From Desulfobacteraceae bacterium (GTDB lineage Bacteria; Desulfobacterota; DSM-4660; Desulfatiglandales; Desulfatiglandaceae): 64,000 bases of DNA. The position numbers and the translations under genes are program-made. The stretch covers positions 1 to 64,000 of the forward strand of contig JAERTK010000163.1 of NCBI GenBank assembly GCA_016844935.1, read 5' to 3'. Below, piece after piece: positions 8,393 to 17,244 of the stretch. Each line of letters begins with the position of its first letter. Position 1 is the first letter of the stretch. The notes beneath the pieces were generated by a model. The model was not told the origin of the DNA. It made no database searches and worked only from the letters and a program-made list of their open reading frames with translations.

Positions 8393-10222
8393 TCACATCC
8401 CTAAATACAATGCGTCAATGATATCCTTGAATTTCTTTTCAACGGTGGAACGGCGAACCTTCATGGTAGCCGTTACTTCATCGTCGTCTTGATCAAGTTC
8501 TTTGGTGAGAATGGCAAATTTTCTAATTTTTTCCACCCGCGCCAGTTGTTCATTGACCGCATCCACCTCCCCCCGAACCAGTTTGTTCACCTCAGGGTTT
8601 TCAGCCAGACTTTTATACGTGGTGTAGGCGATGCGATTTTCCTGGGCCCAATCGGAAACATTGTCCAGCTCCAGTTGAATCATAGCCGAGAGATACGGGC
8701 GGCCATCTCCCACCACAATGCCCTCCTTGATAAAGGCGCTGAATTTCAGTTTGTTCTCTATTTCACTGGGGGCGATGTTTTTGCCATATGCATTGATGAT
8801 CAGATCCTTTTTTCGATCCACGATCTTTAGCTGACCCTCATGTGTGATTTCACCCACATCGCCCGTCAGGAGCCACCCTTCTTCGTCGTAAGACGTGGCA
8901 GACTGTTCGGGGTTGCCGTAATACCCTTTGAAAACAGAATCTCCCCGAAGCATGATCTCGCCATCGTCGGCCAGTTTCAGTTCTATTCCCGGGATCACTT
9001 CACCCACCTCGCCGGCGCGAATGTTATGTTCGCTGGGAATCACACTGATTCCCGCGCACTCCGTCATTCCAAAGCATTCCCGAACCGGTACGCCGATACC
9101 ATGATAAAAACGCAAAAGTTCTTTGCTCATGGGCGCAGCACCGCTCACAAAAATGCTGCCGTTTAGAAGGCCTATTGAATTTCTGAGGGCCCTGAACAAC
9201 AGCAGATAGCCGATTCCGTTTAGAATCTTCAGGAAAATGGGAACCGGCTTTCCCGATAATCTCAAGTCGGCCACTTTTTCCCCGATGGGCATCACAGCAT
9301 TAAAAACCCAGCGCTTGATGAAAATGGAGTCCTTTATTTTGATATTGATGTTGGAATGCATTTTTTCCCATATGCGGGGAACGGAGAGAAAAGCGGTGGG
9401 AGAAATCTCCCGCAGGTCTTCCTGAAGGGTGGCGACGCTTTCGGCAAAATTCACGGTGCATCCCGCCCACATGGGGAAAATCATGGAAAAACTTCTCTCT
9501 GCAATATGGCACAGGGGGAGCGCTGAAACAAAGGAGTCTTTCTGATTAAAAGGAATCACCCGGCTGAGGCCCTGAATCATGGCCACCATGTTGCGGTGGG
9601 TAATCATGGCGCCTTTGGGTTTCCCCGTGGTGCCGGACGTGTAAACCATCACCCCTACGTCGTCCGGTTCGACGGATTCCACCATGCGTTCAAAGCGTTC
9701 CCGGTCCTTTTCATGGCACGCAAACCCCAGCTTTTCCACCGCCTCAAAGCTGATGATAAAGGGGTCCTTATAGTTTCTGAGGCCCTTCATATCAATGACT
9801 ATAATCTGCTTCAGGCGGGGCAGGCGGTCCTTGATCTCAAGGATCTTGTCCACCTGTTCCTGATCCTTGCAGACCACCATGGAGGAATCGGAATTTTCCA
9901 GTACATAATGGCATTGCTCCGCCACATTGGTGGGATAGACACCGATGGAAATGGCGCGGCAGGCCTGTGCCGCAATGTCCGCATAGAGCCATTCCCGGCA
10001 GTTGTCCCCCAGGATGGAAACCTTTCCTTCCCGGTCTTCGAGGCCCAATTCTTTAAGACCCAGGGCGAAGTTGCGCACATGCTCCCAATACTGGTTCCAA
10101 CTGACCTTCTGCCAGATCCCAAGATCCTTTTCACGCAGGGCCGTGCGGTCCCCATAGCGGAGGCGATTGTTCTTGAGAAGCCTGGGGATTGTCAATTGTT
10201 GGAGATCGATTTCTTGCTTCAT
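8393..10222 (-). CDS. Long-chain-type acyl-CoA synthetase (AMP-forming)
   Basis: 609 residues, with all ANL-superfamily motifs: YTSGTTGKPKGA (P-loop A3), the FGMTE A5 motif, GWLLTGDVGE (A7) and DRKKDLIINAYGKNIAPSE (A8-A10). Length and the DRKKDLI motif place it with long-chain fatty acyl-CoA ligases, which make acyl-CoA from acid, ATP and CoA. It sits between livG and livH (gaps of 2 and 25 bases), so the imported ligand is probably an acid that is activated on entry. The substrate may be a fatty or an aromatic acid; sequence alone does not decide. Confidence 0.93.
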   Translation of the reverse strand: MKQEIDLQQLTIPRLLKNNRLRYGDRTALREKDLGIWQKVSWNQYWEHVRNFALGLKELGLEDREGKVSILGDNCREWLYADIAAQACRAISIGVYPTNVAEQCHYVLENSDSSMVVCKDQEQVDKILEIKDRLPRLKQIIVIDMKGLRNYKDPFIISFEAVEKLGFACHEKDRERFERMVESVEPDDVGVMVYTSGTTGKPKGAMITHRNMVAMIQGLSRVIPFNQKDSFVSALPLCHIAERSFSMIFPMWAGCTVNFAESVATLQEDLREISPTAFLSVPRIWEKMHSNINIKIKDSIFIKRWVFNAVMPIGEKVADLRLSGKPVPIFLKILNGIGYLLLFRALRNSIGLLNGSIFVSGAAPMSKELLRFYHGIGVPVRECFGMTECAGISVIPSEHNIRAGEVGEVIPGIELKLADDGEIMLRGDSVFKGYYGNPEQSATSYDEEGWLLTGDVGEITHEGQLKIVDRKKDLIINAYGKNIAPSEIENKLKFSAFIKEGIVVGDGRPYLSAMIQLELDNVSDWAQENRIAYTTYKSLAENPEVNKLVRGEVDAVNEQLARVEKIRKFAILTKELDQDDDEVTATMKVRRSTVEKKFKDIIDALYLGM

Positions 10223-10224
10223 GA

Positions 10225-10992
10225 CTATTGGTCGCCCTCCCCCAGGTATGCTTCGATGACGCGTGGATTCGCCTGAATCTGATCCGGCGTTCCATCGGCG
10301 ATCATCAAGCCGAAATCGAGCACCGTTACCCGGTCCGCGATATCCATGACCACGCCCATATCATGTTCAACCATCAGAATGGTCGTTCCCAGTTCTTCTT
10401 TCACATCCAGGACAAAGCGGGCGATATCTTCGGTTTCCTCCACATTCATGCCGGCCACCGGCTCATCTAAAAGCAGCAGGTTTGGATTGTTGGCCAGGGC
10501 CCGGCCCATTTCCACCCGTTTCTGAATGCCGTAGGGCAGTGACCCCACCGGCTTTTTTCGGACTTTTTCGATTTCGAGAAAATCGATAATCTCTTCGACT
10601 TTAAGCCGGTGAGCCGTTTCTTCCCTCAAGGCGCGGCCATAAAAAAGCGCACCGGTCAAAATACCAGTCCGCATGTGAAGGTGTCGCCCCAGGAGCAGGT
10701 TCTCGATCACGGTCATGTGTTGGAACAGTTCGATGTTCTGAAAGGTGCGGGCCACACCCAGGGCTGCGATGCGGTGGGGCTTCATTCTGTTCAAGACACG
10801 TCCTTCAAACAATGCCTCGCCGGAGCTAGGCCGATAGATGCCGCTGATCACATTGAACAAAGAGGTTTTTCCAGCACCGTTGGGACCGATCAAGGCATGG
10901 ATATGGCCCTGCTCAACCTCAAAATCCACATTGGAGAGAGCAGAAATCCCCCCGAACCGGACAGTGACGTCATTTATTTCCAACTGGGCCAT
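10225..10992 (-). CDS. livG: LIV-type ABC transporter ATPase (LivG)
   Basis: 255 residues. Walker A GPNGAGKTSLFNVI, the LivG-type signature LPYGIQKRVEMGRAL in place of LSGGQ, Walker B LLLLDEPVAGMN and the switch histidine in MVEHDMGVVMDI are all present. It powers transport together with LivF. The ATG at 10992 has AAGGGG about 8 bases upstream and lies 11 bases after the livF stop; an in-frame TTG at 11016 would overlap livF without benefit. The acyl-CoA synthetase follows after 2 bases. Confidence 0.94.
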   Translation of the reverse strand: MAQLEINDVTVRFGGISALSNVDFEVEQGHIHALIGPNGAGKTSLFNVISGIYRPSSGEALFEGRVLNRMKPHRIAALGVARTFQNIELFQHMTVIENLLLGRHLHMRTGILTGALFYGRALREETAHRLKVEEIIDFLEIEKVRKKPVGSLPYGIQKRVEMGRALANNPNLLLLDEPVAGMNVEETEDIARFVLDVKEELGTTILMVEHDMGVVMDIADRVTVLDFGLMIADGTPDQIQANPRVIEAYLGEGDQ

Positions 10993-11003
10993 GTTAATAC
11001 CCC

Positions 11004-11798
11004 TTAGGACAGCCAACGTTTTCGTCGTTTATAATGCTTTACCTGGGCGTAGTTCTTGCGATCCGTCTGGTCTGTTACGCCCAGATAAAATTCCTGCACG
11101 TCCTCATTCTCCCTGAGCTTATGACAGGGACCGTCCAACACAATGCGGCCGTTTTCCATGATGTACCCATAAGAAGCGAAATTGAGGGCCAGGTTCGCGT
11201 TCTGTTCCACCAGCAACAGGGTGGTGCGCTGGTTGTGGTTTATTTGTTTCAATATTTCAAAAATACTCTTCACCACCAGTGGCGCCAGACCCAGGGAAGG
11301 TTCATCCAGCATAATCAGACTGGGTTGGCTCATGAGGGCGCGCCCCACCGCGACCATCTGTTGCTCGCCGCCGGACAGATAAACCGCCCGCTGGTTACGG
11401 CGTTCCCTGAGAACCGGAAAATAGTTCAGGACTTTATCCAGATCCTTTTTTACCCGGCTGCGGTCAGAGCGGGTGAACGCCCCCACAACAAGGTTCTCAA
11501 TCACGGAAAGATCCGAAAATATGCGACGTCCCTCCGGAACCATGGAAATTCCATTCCGGACGATCCGGTCAGGGTCATCATCCTGAATTTCTTTTCCGTC
11601 AAAGGATATGCTTCCCCCTTCCAGTTCGCCATTCTGCAATCTGAGGACACCGCTGATAGCCTTTAATGTTGTGGTTTTCCCCGCACCGTTAGCACCTAAA
11701 AGCGCCACGATATCCCCTTTGGACACGGACAGGGATATGCCCTTCAACACGAGGATCACGTCGTTATAAACCACCTCAATGTTATTGACTTCAAGCAT
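11004..11798 (-). CDS. livF: LIV-type ABC transporter ATPase (LivF)
   Basis: 264 residues. Walker A GANGAGKTTTLKAI, signature YLSGGEQQMVAVGRAL, Walker B LIMLDEPSLGLAP and switch histidine-equivalent LLVEQNANLAL, as in LivF. A C-terminal extension of about 25 residues rich in basic and aromatic residues (KNYAQVKHYKRRKRW) goes beyond standard LivF. The ATG lies inside the tetR coding end (8-base overlap), which indicates that the regulator and transporter are one transcript. Confidence 0.94.
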   Translation of the reverse strand: MLEVNNIEVVYNDVILVLKGISLSVSKGDIVALLGANGAGKTTTLKAISGVLRLQNGELEGGSISFDGKEIQDDDPDRIVRNGISMVPEGRRIFSDLSVIENLVVGAFTRSDRSRVKKDLDKVLNYFPVLRERRNQRAVYLSGGEQQMVAVGRALMSQPSLIMLDEPSLGLAPLVVKSIFEILKQINHNQRTTLLLVEQNANLALNFASYGYIMENGRIVLDGPCHKLRENEDVQEFYLGVTDQTDRKNYAQVKHYKRRKRWLS

Positions 11799-12429
11799 CC
11801 TGCACTCCGTTTCTTGTCCTCAAGCCGTGAAATAGAAGTTCTCTGAAGGTTTTAACGAACATCTCCCCTTCAAGCACATCCCTGCTCCGCTGCCATTGTA
11901 AAAGAACCCCGTCGTGAAAAGCGATAATGGTGTAAGCCACTGTATGGGTATCCACTTCAGGGTCAATGAACCCCTGAAGCTTGCCCTCCTCCACAATCCG
12001 GCGAAGAAAACGGGCGTATTTAAAATAGATACGCCTGAATTCAGAATCGAAACGATCGTGTTCCGCTCCGGAAAACTCCGCTGAAATAATGGTGGCCAAT
12101 AGGCAGAGCTCACGGTTTTCTTCGGCAAAAGTGGCGGCAAAGTTGAAATAGTGATGGAGTTTATCGAGCGCGTTGCCTTTAACATCCTGAACCTTTTCTG
12201 TGAGTTGATCCAGAAACTCAACCTCAAATTTCTTAATGAGGGTCAGCAGCAGGTCTTCTTTACCGGAAAAATGGGCATACAGCGCCCCTTTGGTAAGGCC
12301 GGTGGCATTGGAAATGGCGGCGATGGAAGTGCCATGATATCCATGGGCCACAAACAAACGGGTACTCGCCTTTAGAATTCGGGCCACGGTTTCCTTACTT
12401 TGAATGGCTTTTGCGGTTAAAGGTGACAA
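11791..12429 (-). CDS. TetR/AcrR-family regulator of the liv/CoA-ligase operon
   Basis: 212 residues. The N-terminal helix-turn-helix (about 17-62) has the TetR pattern: RILKASTRLFVAHGYHGTSI, then ATGLTKGALYAHFSGKEDLL (given in two parts). The C-terminal ligand domain resembles regulators of fatty-acid metabolism, which sense acyl-CoA, though that is inference. The start shown is a TTG with a weak AGG upstream. It heads the livFG-ligase-livHMK operon. A 25-base motif upstream (12607-12631) recurs at the thiolase promoter (14006-14030), a likely binding site of this protein. Confidence 0.9.
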   Translation of the reverse strand: MSPLTAKAIQSKETVARILKASTRLFVAHGYHGTSIAAISNATGLTKGALYAHFSGKEDLLLTLIKKFEVEFLDQLTEKVQDVKGNALDKLHHYFNFAATFAEENRELCLLATIISAEFSGAEHDRFDSEFRRIYFKYARFLRRIVEEGKLQGFIDPEVDTHTVAYTIIAFHDGVLLQWQRSRDVLEGEMFVKTFRELLFHGLRTRNGVQDA

Positions 12430-12766
12430 TGGTTTCTACCTGAGCTGGCTTCAAAACGTCCCCTTTTGCCCGATCTCTGTGTCAGGCTCAAATTTTAATC
12501 CTCGAAATATTTAACATATTCCTGCGGTTAAAATTTATACCTTCCTTGATCTCGAACAAAATTGAACATTTTGAAACCGGCCCACTTTTTATGAAATTAC
12601 ATGTTTTATACATACCGGCCGTTCAGGATCTGTTCTGGGTTCGGATCACCTTTCATGGCGGTAAAACCCTTTTCCCGTCTTTTGCCCCAAATTTTTCTGC
12701 TCCACCAGTTCCCTCCCGAAAAGAATATCAATGGCCTTTAGCCGCCCGATTCAAGGACAGAAACTG
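12430..12766. other. Intergenic region upstream of tetR-liv operon
   Basis: 337 bases between the thiolase stop and the tetR start. No convincing gene on either strand. It is AT-rich toward tetR and holds the 25-base motif at 12607-12631, which suggests a leader of about 170 bases before tetR if transcription starts at the motif. I found no good -35/-10 pair for the operon. Confidence 0.6.
12607..12631 (-). promoter_or_regulatory. Candidate TetR operator (copy 1)
   Basis: On the plus strand it reads TATACATACCGGCC followed by GTTCAGGATCT. Twenty-one of 25 bases match the copy at 14006-14030 in front of the thiolase gene; the four differences are all transitions. The two sites are 1.4 kb apart in non-coding DNA, so the conservation suggests a protein-binding site. 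The TetR encoded just downstream is the obvious candidate. Confidence 0.6.
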
Positions 12767-13945
12767 TCAGCACCGTTCAAGCATCACAGCCGTACCAACG
12801 CCTCCTCCGGCGCAAAGGCCGGCAACCCCGATATTGAGCCCCTGCCGCTCTAACTCATAATAGAGTGTCACAATCAAACGGGCTCCCGTACAACCTATGG
12901 GATGGCCAAGAGAGATCCCGCTGCCATTGACATTGGTCTTTTCCCTGTCAAGGCCCAGCTCTTTTTCGCAGGCCAGGTAGTAGGAAGCAAAGGCTTCATT
13001 GACTTCAAAGAGATCCACGTCCGCCAGTACACGCCCAGTCTGTGACAACACATCCTTAATGGCGGGGACGGAAGCGATACCCACATAATGGGGGTCCACC
13101 GCCTTGGTACTGAAGGCTTTGATTTCGGCCAGGGGTTTCAGACCGAACTCTTTTACTTTATCCTCAGAAGCCAGCACCAGTGCCGCCGCCCCGTCATTGA
13201 GGCTGGAGGCATTACCCGCGGTGACGGAGCCGCCTTTTTGAAAGACGGGTTTCAATTTAGCCAATTTTTCCAAGCTGATATCCCGCCTGGGATTTTCATC
13301 GGCATCCACCACTTTCGGCGGTTTCTTTCCCTGGGGAACCTCAACCGGCACGATTTCCCGGACAAAACGCCCTTCATCCATGGCGCGGACGGCCCTTTCA
13401 TGGCTGTAGGCGGCAAGTTCATCCTGATCGTGGCGGCTCAGTTCATATTTTTCCGCCAGCCGCTCTGCCGCGATGCCCATACCGCCCCCCACCGGATACT
13501 CCTGCATGGCCTTCCACAGCAAATCCGTTGTTTCCATGTGCCTGAGCCGCTGTCCCCAACGTGCATTGTCCAGGATATAAGGGGCATTGGACATGGATTC
13601 AACCCCGCCCGCAACCACCACGCCGGCCATTCCCTGAAGGATGGTCATGGCACCGAGAATGGTCCCCTGCATGGCAGAGGAACATGCACAGTTAATGGTA
13701 TATCCGGGGATCTCATAGGGAAGTTCAGCCAGGAGTGATGCGACCCTGGCGATATTCTGTTCCAGGGGCGCCAGGCAGTTTCCCATGATCACCTGATCCA
13801 CCTTATCCTTTTGTAGATCAGCGCGGGAAATGGCATTTAAAATGACAAGCTGGGCCAGATCCAAAGGTTTGACACGCCGCATTGATCCGCCAAAAACGGT
13901 GATGGGCGTACGCACCGCACTTACTAGAAACAATTTTTGGGGCAT
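12767..13945 (-). CDS. Acetyl-CoA acetyltransferase / thiolase
   Basis: 392 residues from the ATG at 13945, which has GGGAGG about 9 bases upstream; a longer frame to 14080 crosses the promoter and is rejected. Catalytic residues are visible: the nucleophile Cys in NCACSSAMQG, the VNEAFA segment, the GHPIGCTGAR histidine and the second Cys in LCAGGGVGTA. Thiolases cleave 3-ketoacyl-CoA or condense two acetyl-CoA; both directions are plausible here (beta-oxidation or PHA precursor supply). It shares a regulatory motif with the tetR-liv operon. Confidence 0.95.
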   Translation of the reverse strand: MPQKLFLVSAVRTPITVFGGSMRRVKPLDLAQLVILNAISRADLQKDKVDQVIMGNCLAPLEQNIARVASLLAELPYEIPGYTINCACSSAMQGTILGAMTILQGMAGVVVAGGVESMSNAPYILDNARWGQRLRHMETTDLLWKAMQEYPVGGGMGIAAERLAEKYELSRHDQDELAAYSHERAVRAMDEGRFVREIVPVEVPQGKKPPKVVDADENPRRDISLEKLAKLKPVFQKGGSVTAGNASSLNDGAAALVLASEDKVKEFGLKPLAEIKAFSTKAVDPHYVGIASVPAIKDVLSQTGRVLADVDLFEVNEAFASYYLACEKELGLDREKTNVNGSGISLGHPIGCTGARLIVTLYYELERQGLNIGVAGLCAGGGVGTAVMLERC

Positions 13946-14005
13946 AATTAATCCTCCCTGATATTTTTCTGCCGCAAGGCAATTATCTGCTAAGAATGAG
14001 GCTTC

Positions 14006-14030
14006 TATACATACCAACCGTTTAGAATCT
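14006..14030 (-). promoter_or_regulatory. Candidate TetR operator at thiolase promoter (copy 2)
   Basis: Plus-strand TATACATACCAACC followed by GTTTAGAATCT; 21 of 25 bases equal copy 1 at 12607-12631. It overlaps the predicted transcription start (about 14021) and the end of the -10 element of the thiolase promoter, the position expected for repression. Confidence 0.65.
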
Positions 14031-14056
14031 TTAATAGAGGTTTTCTGGATTGTCAA
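14028..14056 (-). promoter_or_regulatory. Sigma-70-type promoter of thiolase
   Basis: On the minus strand: TTGACA (14056-14051), a 17-base spacer and TAAAGA (14033-14028). The -35 is perfect, the -10 moderate. Predicted start near 14021, giving a leader of about 75 bases before the ATG at 13945. Confidence 0.6.
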
Positions 14057-14108
14057 GAATTTTTTTTGGGGGGGTCTCAAAAAAAAGCGGAAAGTGGAGA
14101 GAGGAACG

Positions 14109-15593
14109 TCAGACCAGATTCTTTTCCCATCGTTTGATCATGAATTCAGGATTCATTTCCATCAAATGATTCCGGGCCAGAAATTCCGAAAGTGAGCCCT
14201 GGTTTCCCTGGCCCCACCAGCCCTTCAGGATTCGACCTGCCTCCGATTTAAACATCCAGCGGGTTCCAAGGCGTTCTCTCAGGTGGTTTTCAAGAACCGT
14301 TTCCGCCATCCAACCAAGAACATAGTCCAGACAATACAGCTCCGGAACCAGGTCAAAAAGATGGCTTTCCGGCTGATAATAGAAACCGGTATAGCGTGCC
14401 ATAATTCGCGCGTAGGGTTCTCCATTTGAAAGATCGCCCTTCATAAACATGTCATATTCCGAAATAAATTTCGCCGCATACCGCCTGAACATGGCGAGAT
14501 CCTTGAGGCTTTTGTGGTAGGACAGGGTTTTCGAATCCTCCGGGGAAAGCCCCATAAATTCTTCCAGAAAAGGGTTTGAAAGTGCCAGGTTCTGAACTAG
14601 AAAGGCAAAGGATTCAGACAGCGCAAAGGAGGTCCCCATATCCCGCATCACCATGGAGAGATCCGGCGAAGTAAAAACCGCCGAGAGCCCATGCCCCAAT
14701 TCATGCCACAGTGTCTCCAGGTCGCCCCATCCCCCTTCGGGACGCATCAAAACATAAATCTCTTCCGGTACCTGCAACATCAGGCAGATGGCCTGGGCGC
14801 TCTTGCCCGCAGCGCGGCCCAGTTCGAGGGTCAGCCCCGGAGTCTTTTCCGGATCAATGCCCCAGATTTTAAAGAAAGGGGTCAGCGCATCCAAACCTTT
14901 CCCGGGAAACAAATCATCGAATTGCTTGAGACTCAGCAGGTTTATGGCATCAAAACGTGTAACTTCCGAAAGGGAACGGGCGAATTTCTCACGAACCCAT
15001 CGTTCCATGGCACCAAAATAGAGTTCATCCGTTGCTTCAAGGAGTTGTTTTAATAGGCTATAATATAGCGTATAATCAATCCCTTTTTTCCTTTCACAAT
15101 ATGCCACGTAGTTATCGTAACCCAATTCGTCCGTGAGGATTTTCAGCAGGATCTTCCAGTAATTCAGTGCAAAAGGTTTTAAAAACTTGCAGAGGGGGCC
15201 GGTTTCTTTCTGAAGCACCTGCCGCTTTTCATAATTACTGAAGCTCTGACACCAGGGGATAATTTCCCTGAAGTAGATCTTTTCTTCATCCACTTGGGCG
15301 GCAGCGCCTCTCATCCAGGCGCGCATTTCGTTTTCGTGAGGCAACAGGGTCCGTTGCAGGTAATGGTCGATCAAGGCAAATTGCAATCGCTTTTTTTCCG
15401 GTTCTTTCGCAACATGATTAATGCCTGAAAGCGTGTCGAGGTTGATAAAATCGTCATATCCTTCGTACAACTCATAGGCCGTAAAAGGAATGCTGTCCCC
15501 ATTCCACAGGGAGAGGGCCTGCAAGTTCCATCTGTAATTAAGGTGATAAAGGATATTTTCGATCTCTGAAAGGCTGAACAGAGGTGGTTTCAT
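14109..15593 (-). CDS. M3-like zinc metallopeptidase
   Basis: 494 residues. A zinc site HELGHGLS (HExxH) lies near residue 300 and is followed 26 residues later by ALSESFAF, whose Glu is the expected third ligand in M3/oligoendopeptidase-type enzymes. The rest is helical, and Tyr/His-rich YYQPESHLFDL may line the active site. The protein is shorter than usual M3 enzymes (about 600-700) and similarity outside the zinc region is low, so it is a divergent member. No signal peptide: probably cytoplasmic. GAGG stands 6 bases upstream of the ATG. Function beyond peptide cleavage is unknown. Confidence 0.75.
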   Translation of the reverse strand: MKPPLFSLSEIENILYHLNYRWNLQALSLWNGDSIPFTAYELYEGYDDFINLDTLSGINHVAKEPEKKRLQFALIDHYLQRTLLPHENEMRAWMRGAAAQVDEEKIYFREIIPWCQSFSNYEKRQVLQKETGPLCKFLKPFALNYWKILLKILTDELGYDNYVAYCERKKGIDYTLYYSLLKQLLEATDELYFGAMERWVREKFARSLSEVTRFDAINLLSLKQFDDLFPGKGLDALTPFFKIWGIDPEKTPGLTLELGRAAGKSAQAICLMLQVPEEIYVLMRPEGGWGDLETLWHELGHGLSAVFTSPDLSMVMRDMGTSFALSESFAFLVQNLALSNPFLEEFMGLSPEDSKTLSYHKSLKDLAMFRRYAAKFISEYDMFMKGDLSNGEPYARIMARYTGFYYQPESHLFDLVPELYCLDYVLGWMAETVLENHLRERLGTRWMFKSEAGRILKGWWGQGNQGSLSEFLARNHLMEMNPEFMIKRWEKNLV

Positions 15594-15819
15594 AAGGGCC
15601 TCAGCAGTCAGTAATTGGGCAGGATTGCGCCATGTTGCTCAAGGATAACCCAATTGTTTGCGATAATCCAATGCCATTTAAAAATCCATACGTATTTCCC
15701 GCTCCCGCTTTAAATTTTCCATAGAATGCCAAAATGATCTGATTTTTTATGCGATTTTTTCGAAAATTTCTTGTATATTGCGTACCGTTGCGCTTAAATT
15801 CACTCGGGAGGGACAGAAA

Positions 15820-16626
15820 ATGGAAGATATTTTCAATCAAATCAAAGATATTCTCGCCATTTACGGTATTCGGGTCATTGCGGCTTTGGCCATATTCATC
15901 ATCGGCCGCTGGGTAGCCAAAGGGATTCGAAATCTGCTTCGTCGCGTGTTAAAACGCAACAAAGTGGATGGAACACTCATTTCATTCGTATGCAATCTCT
16001 CGTACGTGGTCCTCCTGATTTTTGTGATCATCGCCGCTTTGAACAAACTGGGAATTCAAACCACCTCCCTCATTGCGATCCTGGGCGCTGCAAGTTTGGC
16101 CATCGGCTTAGCGCTCCGAGGATCACTGTCCAACTTTGCCGCAGGCGTGATGATGATTATTTTCCGGCCCTTCAAGCTGGGAGACTTTATCGAGGGAGGG
16201 GGAACATCCGGCACGGTGGAAGAAATCCAGATTTTCAGCACACTGCTCAAAACTGCGGACAACAAGACCGTTATTGTCCCCAACTCAAAAATCTTCGGAG
16301 ACAAGATTGTCAATTATTCAACCAAGGGAACTCGACGTGTGGATATGACTTTCGGCATTGGTTATGATGACGATATCGACAAGGCGAGATCCGTCATTTT
16401 GGAAATCATCAATGGGGATGAGCGCACGCTCAAAGATCAGGCACCTGTGGTAGCCGTATCCGAACTGGCCGACAGCACCGTAAATTTCACAGTTCGGGCC
16501 TGGACAAAATCGAGCGATTACTGGGGATTTCTCTGGGATACCACGGAAGCCGTAAAAAAACGATTTGACGCCGAAGAGATTTCAATCCCATATCCTCAGC
16601 AGGATGTCCACCATTACCAGCACTAA
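15820..16626 (+). CDS. mscS: MscS-family mechanosensitive channel
   Basis: 268 residues, close to E. coli MscS (286). Three membrane helices: about 15-33, 55-77 and the pore helix TM3 with ILGAASLAIGLALRGSLSN and the kinked AAGVMMIIFRPFKLGDFI segment (given in parts). The cytoplasmic beta domain carries VIVPNSKIFGDKIVNYS. It opens on hypo-osmotic shock to release solutes. The ATG at 15820 has GGGAGGGA six bases upstream; an earlier in-frame ATG at 15778 lacks one. Confidence 0.95.
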   Translation: MEDIFNQIKDILAIYGIRVIAALAIFIIGRWVAKGIRNLLRRVLKRNKVDGTLISFVCNLSYVVLLIFVIIAALNKLGIQTTSLIAILGAASLAIGLALRGSLSNFAAGVMMIIFRPFKLGDFIEGGGTSGTVEEIQIFSTLLKTADNKTVIVPNSKIFGDKIVNYSTKGTRRVDMTFGIGYDDDIDKARSVILEIINGDERTLKDQAPVVAVSELADSTVNFTVRAWTKSSDYWGFLWDTTEAVKKRFDAEEISIPYPQQDVHHYQH

Positions 16627-16851
16627 TCGTAGTCTTTCATATGCACCTTTCACAGTGAAGAGGTCCTAAAACCCCTATAAGTCGGTTACTGGATATATGA
16701 GGAGGGCTCCCCGCCGGGAAGGCTGAACACCTTTTCACTTGTTGGTTTGGACTGCTCCTGGTGGTTATGGAAAGCGTTGGGCATATGCGAAGCAGGAAGT
16801 ATTGATGTCAATACCGTGCGGATCAAAATCCACGCAAAAATGGGGTCGGCG

Positions 16852-17244
16852 TCACACTGCCCTTATCATTCGATCCTCGATATCGTTCAATATATCATTG
16901 ATGTTTTTGGATAAAGATTCTGCAATCGAATCGGGTGGCAAATGAACATGATGTGGAAAAGATGGAAGGTTTCTGGCTCTCGGATCGGGAGCGTTGTCAT
17001 ACCGGAAAATCAAATTGTCATGCTTCCGATAATTGTAGGCATATTTATATTTATCAATTTCGTTTCCGACAGCTGTAACAAACTCCTTAAAATCAAGCGT
17101 AGATCCGTCTGAAAAACCTATCTTACCGTTAATGTAGACGATATCCTCCGTTTTACGGTCAATGTGGAGTTCATACGTTCCAATAAGAGGCGATGATTGA
17201 ATAGTATTCTCAAAATGGCGTATATATTCATTCAATTTCGACAC
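16852..17244 (-). CDS. TumE-family (DUF6516) toxin-like protein
   Basis: 130 residues. The LIFRYDNAPDP and LPSFPHHVHLPPD segments match the DUF6516/TumE family pattern (FDNAPHH...TFPHHKH). TumE proteins are toxins of type II TA systems. The GTG at 17244 is chosen because GAGGAA lies about 6 bases upstream, inside the end of the preceding gene; a TTG at 17256 would start within that ribosome site. Overlap with the upstream partner is 17 bases, which suggests translational coupling. The toxin target is unknown. Confidence 0.72.
   Translation of the reverse strand: MSKLNEYIRHFENTIQSSPLIGTYELHIDRKTEDIVYINGKIGFSDGSTLDFKEFVTAVGNEIDKYKYAYNYRKHDNLIFRYDNAPDPRARNLPSFPHHVHLPPDSIAESLSKNINDILNDIEDRMIRAV

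Noticed and set aside
15601-15840. 79-codon minus-strand frame upstream of mscS
   Set aside because: It covers the mscS ribosome site and promoter, has no recognisable domain and no ribosome site of its own.
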